A stretch of 8,962 nt of DNA, taken from the NCBI GenBank assembly GCA_039807745.1, contig JBDHRV010000144.1, positions 1-8,962 on the forward strand, written 5' to 3'. The notes beneath the pieces were generated by a model. That model saw only the letters and a list, made by a program, of their open reading frames with translations, was not told where the DNA came from and ran no database searches. Below, in pieces: positions 1-6,750 of the stretch. A program made the translations under genes and the position numbers. How positions within the stretch are numbered: position 1 is the stretch's first letter; every line of letters begins with the position of its first letter. The stretch comes from JAEUMW01 sp039807745 (lineage in GTDB: Bacteria; Pseudomonadota; Gammaproteobacteria; Burkholderiales; JAEUMW01).

Positions 1-112
1 GATCTCGCGACGTCGTGAAGCGGATACATAAGGCCGGACCGCGATGGCTGCGCCCCGCGTTGGCCGCGTCCCCCGGTACATCCCGGCTGCAGCCGCCCCC
101 TACTCCTCCAGA
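1..112. other. 5' flank with no supported gene
   Basis: No start-to-stop coding region can be supported here. Frames 1, 2 and 3 on the + strand close at about 18, 31 and 116, so the tail of an upstream gene on the + strand is possible but cannot be identified from so few residues. A 12-nt perfect palindrome (CGGCTGCAGCCG, 84-95) is present, without a T-tract. Confidence 0.4.
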
Positions 113-126
113 TTGATTCACATCAA
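113..126 (+). promoter_or_regulatory. FNR/Anr/Dnr-type binding site
   Basis: The sequence TTGATTCACATCAA is a perfect match to the CRP/FNR-superfamily consensus TTGAT-N4-ATCAA, used by the oxygen sensor FNR/Anr and by the NO-responsive Dnr/NnrR regulators. Its centre (119.5) lies about 41.5 nt upstream of a start point near 161, the classical activating position. It stands out because the surrounding DNA is very GC-rich. Which regulator binds cannot be told from the site alone. Confidence 0.85.
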
Positions 127-149
127 TTTCGCGCGACGGCCGCTCGCTG

Positions 150-155
150 TAGCAT
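150..155 (+). promoter_or_regulatory. Probable -10 element of the left operon
   Basis: TAGCAT matches the sigma-70 -10 consensus TATAAT at four of six positions, including the first two and the last. It would place transcription start near 161-162, giving a leader of roughly 56 nt. No good -35 element is seen, as expected for a class II FNR-dependent promoter where the regulator overlaps that region. Confidence 0.5.
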
Positions 156-217
156 AGCGACGAAGGCGCCACCCGGGCACCCCCGTCCGGCCGCGCTGTC
201 GATGCGGGATCTCCCAA

Positions 218-2155
218 TTGCTCAGAGCCATTCAGCGCGCCGGTCAGTGGTTCTTCCTGAGGGTCGAATCGGTCTTCAACCTCGCCTTCGGTGACCGTCT
301 GAACCCCCTGTACTACCTCGGTCCGATCAGCTACTTCATGTTCTGGATCGTGGTCGTGACGGGCCTCATCGAGTACATCTTCTTCCGGACCAGCGTCACC
401 GGCGCCTACGCGTCGGTGGAATACCTCACCGCGCAGTGGTGGTTCGGCGGCATCATGCGCAGCCTGCACCGCTACGCGTCCGACGTCATGGTGCTGACCA
501 TGGTGCTGCATCTGCTGCGCCACTTCACCTTCGACCACTATCGGTCGTTCCGCTGGTTCTCGTGGATCACGGGCCTGGTCGTGCTGTGGCTGGTCTACGC
601 TTCGGGGATCAACGGCTACATGCTGCCCTGGGACAAGTACGCGCAGTTCGTGGTGGTGGCGACGATGGAGTGGCTCGACTGGCTGCCAGTCTTCAATGGC
701 ACGCTGATCCGCAACTTCATCTTCCCCGAGAACGTCAACGACCGGCTGTTCTCGCTGCTCTCGTTCCTGCACATCGGCCTTCCGCTCGGCGTGCTGGTGC
801 TGCTCTGGGTGCACACGCACCGGGTGCCGCACGCGCGGACCAGCCCGCCCCGGCCCATCGCGATCACCCTGGTAGTGGCGCTCGTCGTGCTCTCGCTCGT
901 GAAACCCGCCGTGAGCCAGGGCCCGGCGGACCTCTCGAAAGCGGTCACGTCGGTCGACATGGACTGGTTCTACCTGCCGGTCTATCCGCTGCTGTATCGC
1001 TGGTCGCCGGGCGAGCTCTGGGCGTTCGTCGGCGGCCTGACGCTGCTCTTCGCGCTGCTGCCGTGGCTGCCGCCCAAGCGCCGGCGCGGTCCGAAGGAGG
1101 GCTACCATGTGATGGTCCATCCCGACCATCGCATCATTACTGCGCGCGAGAGCGAAACCCTGCTCGACGCCGGGCTGCGCGAGGGGATCTCGCTCCCCTA
1201 CGAATGCCGCAACGGCGGCTGCGGCGTGTGCAAGGCGACCATCACCTACGGGACCGTCGACTATGGCGCATACCAGGAGAGCGTGCTCACCGCCGAAGAG
1301 AAGCAGGCGGGCAAGGCGCTGCTCTGCTGCGCCACGGCGCTCTCCGATGTCGAGTTGGAATACGAGCCGACCGTGGCGCCCGGCGGTATCGCGGCGAAAA
1401 CGTACACCGCGACGGTGGTCGAGATGAAGCGCCTGTCCTACGACGTGATGCAGGTCTTCCTGCGGCTGCCGCAGGGCGAGAAGCTCGACTTCTACGCGGG
1501 TCAGTACATCAACGTTCTCCTCGACGATGGAGCGAAGCGCAGCTTCTCGTTCGCCACGGCTCCGCACGTGCACGACCTAATCGAGCTGCAGGTCCGCCTG
1601 GTGCAGGGCGGCCGCTTCACGACCCACGTATTCGAAGAGATGAAGCTGGGCGATCAGGTCCGCTTCGAAGGACCACTGGGGACCTTCTTCCTGCGCGAGG
1701 ACAGCAAGAAGCCGATCATCTTCGTCGCCGGGGCCACCGGCTTCGCGCCGGTGAAGAGCATGGTCGAGCACGCGTTCCACACCAAGCTCAAGCGCAAGAT
1801 GATTCTGTACTGGGGGGTGAAGAGCCTGCGCGACCTCTACTTGGGCGACCTCGCGGCGCAGTGGGCGAAGGAGCATCCGAGCTTCACTTTCGTGCCGGTG
1901 CTGTCGGAGCCCGCGCCCGAGGACCACTGGACCGGCCGCACCGGGCTCGTGCACGAGGCGATCCTGCATGACTTCCCCGACCTCTCCGAGCACCAGGTCT
2001 ATGCCTGCGGATCGGTGGCCATGGTGGAGGCGGCCCACCCGGCGTTCGTGGCGCGCGGCATGTCGGAGCACGACTGCTTCTCCGATGCCTTCAAGCTCGC
2101 GCCGCAGATCAAGTCCGGCGTCGGCGACCTCGTGAAGCTCGGCGGAGGGCGCTGA
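218..2155 (+). CDS. Cytochrome b fused to [2Fe-2S] ferredoxin and FAD/NAD(P)H reductase
   Basis: A predicted membrane redox protein of 645 residues linking cytoplasmic NAD(P)H to b-type hemes. Residues 1-285 are a cytochrome b/b6-type domain with about six membrane helices. Two heme-ligand pairs, H84/H98 and H185/H199, both have the 13-residue spacing of cytochrome b. A counterpart of the Qo-site PEWY motif reads MDWF (D249), and the last two helices of full cytochrome b are missing. Residues ~297-380 form a plant-type ferredoxin (C330, C335, C338, C370). Residues ~388-635 form a ferredoxin-reductase module with an FAD motif RSFS at 441, a pyridine-nucleotide loop GATGFAP at 505 and CGSVAM at 597. 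Six helices put the redox domains on the cytoplasmic side. The TTG start is the only start codon in frame upstream of Met41; the frame closes at 155-157 and the Shine-Dalgarno is weak. The stop overlaps the next ATG (TGATG). Domain calls are strong; the electron acceptor is inferred. Confidence 0.9.
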   Translation: MLRAIQRAGQWFFLRVESVFNLAFGDRLNPLYYLGPISYFMFWIVVVTGLIEYIFFRTSVTGAYASVEYLTAQWWFGGIMRSLHRYASDVMVLTMVLHLLRHFTFDHYRSFRWFSWITGLVVLWLVYASGINGYMLPWDKYAQFVVVATMEWLDWLPVFNGTLIRNFIFPENVNDRLFSLLSFLHIGLPLGVLVLLWVHTHRVPHARTSPPRPIAITLVVALVVLSLVKPAVSQGPADLSKAVTSVDMDWFYLPVYPLLYRWSPGELWAFVGGLTLLFALLPWLPPKRRRGPKEGYHVMVHPDHRIITARESETLLDAGLREGISLPYECRNGGCGVCKATITYGTVDYGAYQESVLTAEEKQAGKALLCCATALSDVELEYEPTVAPGGIAAKTYTATVVEMKRLSYDVMQVFLRLPQGEKLDFYAGQYINVLLDDGAKRSFSFATAPHVHDLIELQVRLVQGGRFTTHVFEEMKLGDQVRFEGPLGTFFLREDSKKPIIFVAGATGFAPVKSMVEHAFHTKLKRKMILYWGVKSLRDLYLGDLAAQWAKEHPSFTFVPVLSEPAPEDHWTGRTGLVHEAILHDFPDLSEHQVYACGSVAMVEAAHPAFVARGMSEHDCFSDAFKLAPQIKSGVGDLVKLGGGR

Positions 2156-2655
2156 TGAACGCGACGCGCATCGCCGCACAGCTCGTGCTGTACGTGCCGC
2201 TCATGGTGCTGATCGGCTACTTTTCGACTTCGCCGCGCTACCAGATCACCGAGCCGGACGAGGCACTCGTGCGCGTGAGCTTCAGCCACGCGGCGCAGCG
2301 CTTGCAGGCGTGCCGCCAGCGCACCGACGAAGAGCTCGCCAAGCTGCCGCCCAACATGCGCCTGCGCGAGGACTGCCCGCGCGAGCGCGCCCCGACGCAC
2401 TTCCAGCTCGAGATCGACGGCAAGGTGATGGTGGATCAGGTGATCGCGCCGTCCGGCGTGAACCGCGACGGTCCGGCGACGCTGTATTCACGCTTGTCCG
2501 TGCCGGCCGGCCGTCACAGCGTCGTCGCGCGGCTGAACGACTCGTCAGGCGCGGGCTTCAGCCACAGCGCCGAGGCCACCGTCGACCTCAAACCCGGCGA
2601 CGCGGTCGTGATCGACTTTCAGGCGTCGAAGGGCGGCTTCATCTTCAGCACGTGA
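2155..2655 (+). CDS. Membrane-anchored small protein, first copy (unknown function)
   Basis: I do not recognise a named family. The 166-residue protein has one N-terminal membrane helix (residues ~7-22), then a short SPRYQI stretch and a soluble, probably periplasmic, domain. That domain looks beta-rich, with alternating hydrophobic strands and a C-terminal GGFIF. It contains a cysteine pair (ACRQR and EDCPRERAP, about 27 residues apart) that is conserved in the paralogue at 4225-4728. ATG at 2155 overlaps the upstream stop by 1 nt and has a good ribosome site (GGAGGG, 2144-2149). Its position directly after each cytochrome b gene suggests an accessory subunit of that complex. One helix plus a beta domain resembles the layout of oxidase subunit II, but no CuA motif is seen, so that comparison is speculative. 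Confidence 0.8.
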   Translation: MNATRIAAQLVLYVPLMVLIGYFSTSPRYQITEPDEALVRVSFSHAAQRLQACRQRTDEELAKLPPNMRLREDCPRERAPTHFQLEIDGKVMVDQVIAPSGVNRDGPATLYSRLSVPAGRHSVVARLNDSSGAGFSHSAEATVDLKPGDAVVIDFQASKGGFIFST

Positions 2656-4232
2656 GCGCATCGCCGATTCCGCTTGCCGCCGTCCCGCGCTCCCTCGCCG
2701 CCCGCTTACTCGACCGGATCGAGGCAACGTTCGACCGCTGGTTCGGACCGCGCCTGAACCCTTGGCGCCACCTGGGCGCGCTCGGTTACTTCCTCTTCTG
2801 GATCGTCGCCGCGAGCGGCATCTACGTCTACGCGCTTTTCGACACGAGCGCGTCCGGCGCCTACCGCTCGGTCGAGTACATGACCCGCGAGCAATGGTAC
2901 GCGGGCGGACTGATGCGCAGCCTCCACCGCTACGCCTCCGACGCCTTCGTCGTGGTGATGCTGCTGCACCTCGCGAAGGAGTGGGCCCGTGGCCACGCCC
3001 GCGGGTTTCGCTGGTTTTCCTGGGTAACGGGCGTCCTGCTCATCTGGCTCGTCTACGCTTCCGGCATCGGCGGGTACTGGCTGGTCTGGGACGAGCTCGC
3101 CCAGTTCTCGCTGATCGCGACGACGGAGTGGCTCGACTGGCTGCCGATCTTCGGCGATCCGCTCACGCGCAATTTCCTCACGCCCGAGAGCGTGGGCGAC
3201 CGCTTCTTCTCGCTGCTGATCTTCCTGCACATCGGCATCCCGCTGGTGCTGCTCCTCGCCATGTGGGTTCACATCCAGCGCATCAGCCGGGCAGGGACCA
3301 ACCCGCCGCGGCTGCTCGCGTTGGGCACGCTCGCCACGCTCGTCGTGCTCTCTCTCGCTTACCCCGCGACGAGCCACCCGCCGGCCGATCTCTCCCGCGT
3401 CCCGGCGGTGCTCGATCTCGACTGGTTCTACCTGTTCTTCCACCCCCTCCAGTACGCCACCTCGGCAGGAGTGCTCTGGGCGCTCGTGGGCGGTGCGACG
3501 CTGCTCCTGCTCGCGTTGCCCTGGCTCCCGAAGCGGACGCGCATGCCGGTCGCCGAGGTCGACCTCGCGAACTGCAACGGCTGCGGCCGCTGCTTCGACG
3601 ACTGCCCGTACGCGGCGGTGATCATGGAGCCGCGCCCGGGCGGACGCCCGCAACAGAAGATGCCGGTCGTGCTCACGGACCTTTGTGCCGGCTGCGGCAT
3701 CTGCGCCGGCACCTGCCCGTCGTCCACGCCCTTCCGCAGCGTGGCGGAGCTCGCGACCGGCATCGACCTGCCGCAGTTGCCGATCACACGCCTGCGCGCG
3801 CAGCTCGAGCAGCGTCTGGCTGCGCTGGCCGGCCAGTCGAAGGTGATGGTATTCGGCTGCGACTGCGCGATCGACGTACGCGCCCTCGCGTCCCCGGACA
3901 CGGCCGTGATGAGCCTCGTGTGCACGGCGCAACTGCCGCCGTCGTTCATCGAGTACGCGCTGCGCGGCGGCGCGGACGGTGTGTTCGTCACCGGCTGCCA
4001 GCCGGGCAGTTGCGAATACCGCCTCGGCGGTCGCTGGGTCGAGGCCCGCCTCGCCGGTGAGCGCGAGCCGCACCTGCGCGTCAACGTGCCCCGCGAGCGC
4101 CTGCGCGTCGTGTGGGCAGGCCCGGTCGAGCAGGAAGCGCTGGCGCAGGCGCTCGCGAATTTTCGTGCGTCGCTCGCCGCGCTGGACGCAGGACGGCGGC
4201 CGCGCGCGCTCCCCCGTGTGGCCCATGGCTGA
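2652..4232 (+). CDS. Cytochrome b fused to 2x[4Fe-4S] ferredoxin and MvhD-like domain
   Basis: A 526-residue paralogue of the cytochrome b at 218-2155 with a different cytoplasmic head. Residues ~30-295 are the cytochrome b part: heme pairs H92/H106 and H193/H207 (13-residue spacing) and a PEWY counterpart LDWF (D257). Two [4Fe-4S] motifs follow: C308, C311, C314, C318 and C345, C348, C351, C355. Residues ~400-480 resemble MvhD, the delta subunit of methyl-viologen-reducing hydrogenase that passes electrons between hydrogenase and heterodisulfide reductase. Its cysteines are C403, C405, C424, C449 and C454, with a CxC where the family usually has CxxC. No hydrogenase or HdrA partner lies in the window. 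The frame is open from 2310, but GTG at 2652 is chosen because it overlaps the upstream stop (GTGA) and homology to the first copy begins just after it. Its electron partner is unknown. Confidence 0.88.
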   Translation: MSASPIPLAAVPRSLAARLLDRIEATFDRWFGPRLNPWRHLGALGYFLFWIVAASGIYVYALFDTSASGAYRSVEYMTREQWYAGGLMRSLHRYASDAFVVVMLLHLAKEWARGHARGFRWFSWVTGVLLIWLVYASGIGGYWLVWDELAQFSLIATTEWLDWLPIFGDPLTRNFLTPESVGDRFFSLLIFLHIGIPLVLLLAMWVHIQRISRAGTNPPRLLALGTLATLVVLSLAYPATSHPPADLSRVPAVLDLDWFYLFFHPLQYATSAGVLWALVGGATLLLLALPWLPKRTRMPVAEVDLANCNGCGRCFDDCPYAAVIMEPRPGGRPQQKMPVVLTDLCAGCGICAGTCPSSTPFRSVAELATGIDLPQLPITRLRAQLEQRLAALAGQSKVMVFGCDCAIDVRALASPDTAVMSLVCTAQLPPSFIEYALRGGADGVFVTGCQPGSCEYRLGGRWVEARLAGEREPHLRVNVPRERLRVVWAGPVEQEALAQALANFRASLAALDAGRRPRALPRVAHG

Positions 4233-4728
4233 GCCGCGCAACTGGATCGGCGTGGTCGGCGCATTCGCCGTTGTCGCGCTTTGCATCGGCTACTTCTCGG
4301 CATCGCCGCGCTACCTGCATCTGCCACCCGATCAGGCGATGATCCGGTTGAGCATAAGCCAGCCGGGGCAGCCGATCGGCGAGTGCCGGCCGCTGTCGGA
4401 CGCGGAGCTCGGCGCGCGCGCGCCGAACATGCGCAAACTCGAGGAATGTCCACGTGAACGCGCGCCGCTTGCGATCCGTCTCGCAATCGACGGGGCGGTG
4501 GTCTTTCAGGACACGATCGCGCCCTCGGGACTGCGGCGCGACGGTTCGTCCGCCGTGTATCTGCGTCTTCCTGTCGCGGCCGGCGCGCACCGGATCGAGG
4601 TCGCCGTCAACGACGATGCGGCGGTGTCCGGTCACGCCTTCACCCGCGAGACGACCGTCTCGCTCGCACCCGGACAGATGCTGACGATCGATTTCGATCG
4701 CAACCGCGGCGGGGTGCTGTTCCTGTGA
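4225..4728 (+). CDS. Membrane-anchored small protein, second copy (unknown function)
   Basis: A 167-residue paralogue of the protein at 2155-2655. Shared features in the same order are an N-terminal membrane helix followed by IGYFSASPRY, a cysteine pair (ECRPLS and EECPRERAP), an IAPSG element with RRDG, and a C-terminal GGVLF. The soluble part is predicted to face the periplasm. The frame is open from 3979, but ATG at 4225 gives the correct N-terminus for the family and overlaps the preceding stop by 8 nt; GTG at 4216 is a possible alternative. The pairing of one such protein with each cytochrome b suggests a dedicated subunit. I cannot assign a biochemical function. The conserved cysteines could form a disulfide or bind a metal. 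Confidence 0.8.
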   Translation: MAEPRNWIGVVGAFAVVALCIGYFSASPRYLHLPPDQAMIRLSISQPGQPIGECRPLSDAELGARAPNMRKLEECPRERAPLAIRLAIDGAVVFQDTIAPSGLRRDGSSAVYLRLPVAAGAHRIEVAVNDDAAVSGHAFTRETTVSLAPGQMLTIDFDRNRGGVLFL

Positions 4729-6149
4729 AGACTGCCGCGACCTCGTCCGCACGAGCGTGGGTTGCGGCATCGGCGCCCGCCGCCGCGCATCGATACGTCC
4801 TGTCGATTCCGGAAGGCGCGCGGCGTCGGCTGGCGGTCGGGTGGCTCGCGCTCGGGCTCGTCTCGCTCATCGCGTCAGGCATCTTCTCGGTCCTGCTGGT
4901 GCTCTCGCGCGCGCCATACGTGAAGGACGTTTTTCCGCTGGTCGATTTCTTCCACGTCGCGCTGGTCGTGCACGTGGACCTTTCGGTGCTGGTCTGGTTT
5001 CTCGCCTTTGCCGGGGTGTTCTGGAGCCTGAACAGCACGCCACGGTTCGTCGCCGCAGGCTGGGCCGCGCTCACGCTCGCCGTGATCGGCACCGCGCTGA
5101 TGACCCTCGCGCCCTTCGTCGGCCGTGGCGGACCCGTGATGAGCAACTACATCCCGGTGCTGGAGGATCCCGTCTTCCTCTGGGGCCTTTGCATCTTCGC
5201 CGTCGGGTTCGTGGTGCTCGTCGTGCGCAGCATGGCGGCGGTGCCGCTCGTGGGCATGAACCTGACCGGCGAGGGCGCGCTGCGCTTCGGTCTCAACAGC
5301 TCGCTGGTATCGGCCGCGGTCGCGATCCTGGCCTTCGCCTGGTCGTGGTGGGCGATGCCCGCCGGCGTGGAATCGCGCACCTACTACGAGCTGCTCTTCT
5401 GGGGCGGCGGCCACGTCATCCAGTTCACCTACACGCTGCTCATGTTCGTCGCGTGGCTGTGGCTCGCGACCGCGCTCGACCTTAGGCTGCCGCTGTCGCC
5501 GCGGGTGAGCGTGCTGCTCTTCGGCATCGGGCTCATGTCCGTGTTCCTGACCCCGGTGGTGTACCTCGGCCACGACGTGGGGTCGGTGCAGCACCACAAC
5601 TTCCTCACCTGGATCATGCGTGTCGGCGGCGGGCTCGCCATCGCGCCGTTCGCTCTCGCGGTCGTGATCGGCCTTGCGCGCGGTTCGCGGCCCGGGCCGA
5701 GCGAACAACCGCTGCACGGCTCGCTGATCGCGTCGCTCGTCGTGTTCGGCGTCGGCGGCATCATCGGCTTCATGATCCACGGCAGCAACGTCAAGATCCC
5801 GGCCCACTACCACGGCTGCATCGTCGGCGTGACGCTCGCGTTCATGGGGCTCACCTACCACCTGCTGCCGCGGCTCGGCTTCGCGAAGCCGGTGGGCCGG
5901 CTCGCGACGTGGCAGCCTTACGTGTACGGCGGCGGGCAACTCCTGCACATACTCGGATTGGTGTGGTCCGGCGGCTACGGCGTGCAGCGCAAGGTCGCGG
6001 GCAGCGCCCAGGCGCTGCGCAGCACCGAAGAGATCGTCGCCATGGGCATCATGGGGTTCGGCGGACTGATCGCAGCGGTGGGCGGGCTCATCTTCCTCGT
6101 CGTGGTGGCGCGTGCGATCCTGGCCGCGCGCCGGGGCGGGCGGGCGTGA
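4725..6149 (+). CDS. Heme-copper oxidase superfamily subunit I (NO or O2 reductase-like)
   Basis: A 474-residue integral membrane protein with about 12 helices, the core size of heme-copper oxidase subunit I. Likely ligands are H83 in helix II (low-spin heme); H230 in helix VI (GGGHVIQF); H290/H291 (QHHNF) for the CuB or FeB site; and H361/H363 (AHYHG, helix X) for the high-spin and low-spin hemes. The Tyr four residues after the helix VI His in A/B-type oxygen reductases is Phe234. No obvious cbb3-like Tyr is seen in helix VII, although Y280 precedes HH by ten residues. This favours a NO reductase-type enzyme, yet the cNOR glutamate at H+4 is also absent. It could belong to an alternative NO reductase family or be an atypical oxygen reductase. 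No CuA subunit or cytochrome c is nearby; electrons probably come from the two cytochrome b proteins. GTG start overlaps the preceding stop (GTGA). Confidence 0.85.
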   Translation: MKTAATSSARAWVAASAPAAAHRYVLSIPEGARRRLAVGWLALGLVSLIASGIFSVLLVLSRAPYVKDVFPLVDFFHVALVVHVDLSVLVWFLAFAGVFWSLNSTPRFVAAGWAALTLAVIGTALMTLAPFVGRGGPVMSNYIPVLEDPVFLWGLCIFAVGFVVLVVRSMAAVPLVGMNLTGEGALRFGLNSSLVSAAVAILAFAWSWWAMPAGVESRTYYELLFWGGGHVIQFTYTLLMFVAWLWLATALDLRLPLSPRVSVLLFGIGLMSVFLTPVVYLGHDVGSVQHHNFLTWIMRVGGGLAIAPFALAVVIGLARGSRPGPSEQPLHGSLIASLVVFGVGGIIGFMIHGSNVKIPAHYHGCIVGVTLAFMGLTYHLLPRLGFAKPVGRLATWQPYVYGGGQLLHILGLVWSGGYGVQRKVAGSAQALRSTEEIVAMGIMGFGGLIAAVGGLIFLVVVARAILAARRGGRA

Positions 6150-6730
6150 TGCGCGGTCATCCCCTGCTCGTGGCGTGCGCAGCGCTCGTGCTGCTCGCCG
6201 CCTGCAGCCGCGAGCCGTTCATGAACACGGACGTGAGCGGCGCTGCCTACGGCAACGACTTCCGCCTCGCCGATCACCATGGCAAGCCGCGCACGCTCGC
6301 CGACTTCAAGGGCCAGGTGGTGCTGCTCTTCTTCGGCTACACCCACTGCCCGGACGTGTGCCCGACGACGCTCGCGGAGGCGGCAGAAGTGATGAAGGAA
6401 CTGGGCCCGCGGGCCGATCGCGTGCAGGTGCTGTTCGTCACGGTCGATCCCGCGCGCGATACGCCGGCGCTGCTCGCCCGCTACGTCCCCTCGTTCCATC
6501 CGACCTTTCTCGGACTGCACGGCGACGAGCAGCAGATCGCGCAGACCGCGCGCGACTTCAAGGTGTTCTCGCAGAAGGCGCCCGGCGCGTCGGCGGAAAG
6601 CTATCTCGTCGACCATTCGGCCGGGACCTTCATCTTCGATCCGCGGGGCCGGCTGCGCCTCTACCACGGCTACGGCAAGGGCGCGGCGTCCCTCGTGCAC
6701 GACATCCGGCTGCTGCTCGACGGCGCGTGA
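6149..6730 (+). CDS. SCO1/SenC family copper chaperone lipoprotein
   Basis: A 193-residue thioredoxin-fold protein of the SCO family, which delivers copper to heme-copper oxidases and acts as a thiol reductant in the periplasm. A short signal peptide ends in a lipobox (LLAAC, lipidated C19), so it should be membrane tethered. The copper site is complete: CPDVC (C67, C71) and the distal His in VDHS (H156). ATG at 6149 overlaps the upstream stop by 1 nt (TGATG). As the last gene of the operon, directly after the catalytic subunit, it most likely loads copper into that enzyme. It might alternatively act on the conserved cysteine pairs of the two small anchored proteins. The presence of SCO argues that the active-site metal is copper rather than iron. 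Confidence 0.93.
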   Translation: MRGHPLLVACAALVLLAACSREPFMNTDVSGAAYGNDFRLADHHGKPRTLADFKGQVVLLFFGYTHCPDVCPTTLAEAAEVMKELGPRADRVQVLFVTVDPARDTPALLARYVPSFHPTFLGLHGDEQQIAQTARDFKVFSQKAPGASAESYLVDHSAGTFIFDPRGRLRLYHGYGKGAASLVHDIRLLLDGA

Positions 6731-6750
6731 CCGGGGTGATCACCCCGGTC
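6729..6750. terminator. Perfect 22-bp palindrome, probable bidirectional terminator
   Basis: GACCGGGGTGATCACCCCGGTC is a perfect inverted repeat between the converging operons. The + strand stop codon of the SCO gene (6728-6730) runs into its left edge. The - strand stop codon of the 63-residue gene (6740-6742) sits in its centre. No T-tract follows on either side, so it could be an imperfect intrinsic terminator or an mRNA 3'-end stabilising hairpin. Confidence 0.6.

Larger units (their letters stand above)
218..4728 (+). repeat. Diverged tandem duplication of a two-gene module
   Basis: Genes 218-2155/2155-2655 and 2652-4232/4225-4728 form an A1-B1-A2-B2 arrangement. The cytochrome b parts align over their whole length (for example RSLHRYASD and EWLDWLP in both), and the small proteins share IGYFS-SPRY and ECPRERAP/DCPRERAP elements. 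Only the C-terminal redox heads of A1 and A2 are unrelated. The similarity is seen at protein level; the DNA copies have diverged. Confidence 0.85.

Noticed and set aside
84..95. CGGCTGCAGCCG palindrome as a terminator or operator
   Set aside because: Only 12 nt, leaves no hairpin loop if fully paired, has no T-tract, and short palindromes are common at this GC content.
436..1971. Open frame of 511 codons on the + strand inside the first fusion gene
   Set aside because: It is a +2 shadow frame rich in Arg, Ala and Pro with no motif, overlapping a gene with clear cytochrome b, ferredoxin and reductase signatures.
2310..2651. N-terminal extension of the second cytochrome b gene
   Set aside because: The frame is open, but the 114 residues are low-complexity and overlap the first small protein. 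GTG at 2652 fits the family start and the overlap pattern.
2706..4286. Long open frame of 526 codons on the - strand
   Set aside because: It is antisense to the second cytochrome b fusion, is dominated by Arg, Glu, Ala and Gln with no recognisable domain, and reflects high GC at third positions.
4875..5948. Open frame of 357 codons on the - strand
   Set aside because: Antisense to the heme-copper subunit; charged low-complexity translation without membrane helices or motifs.
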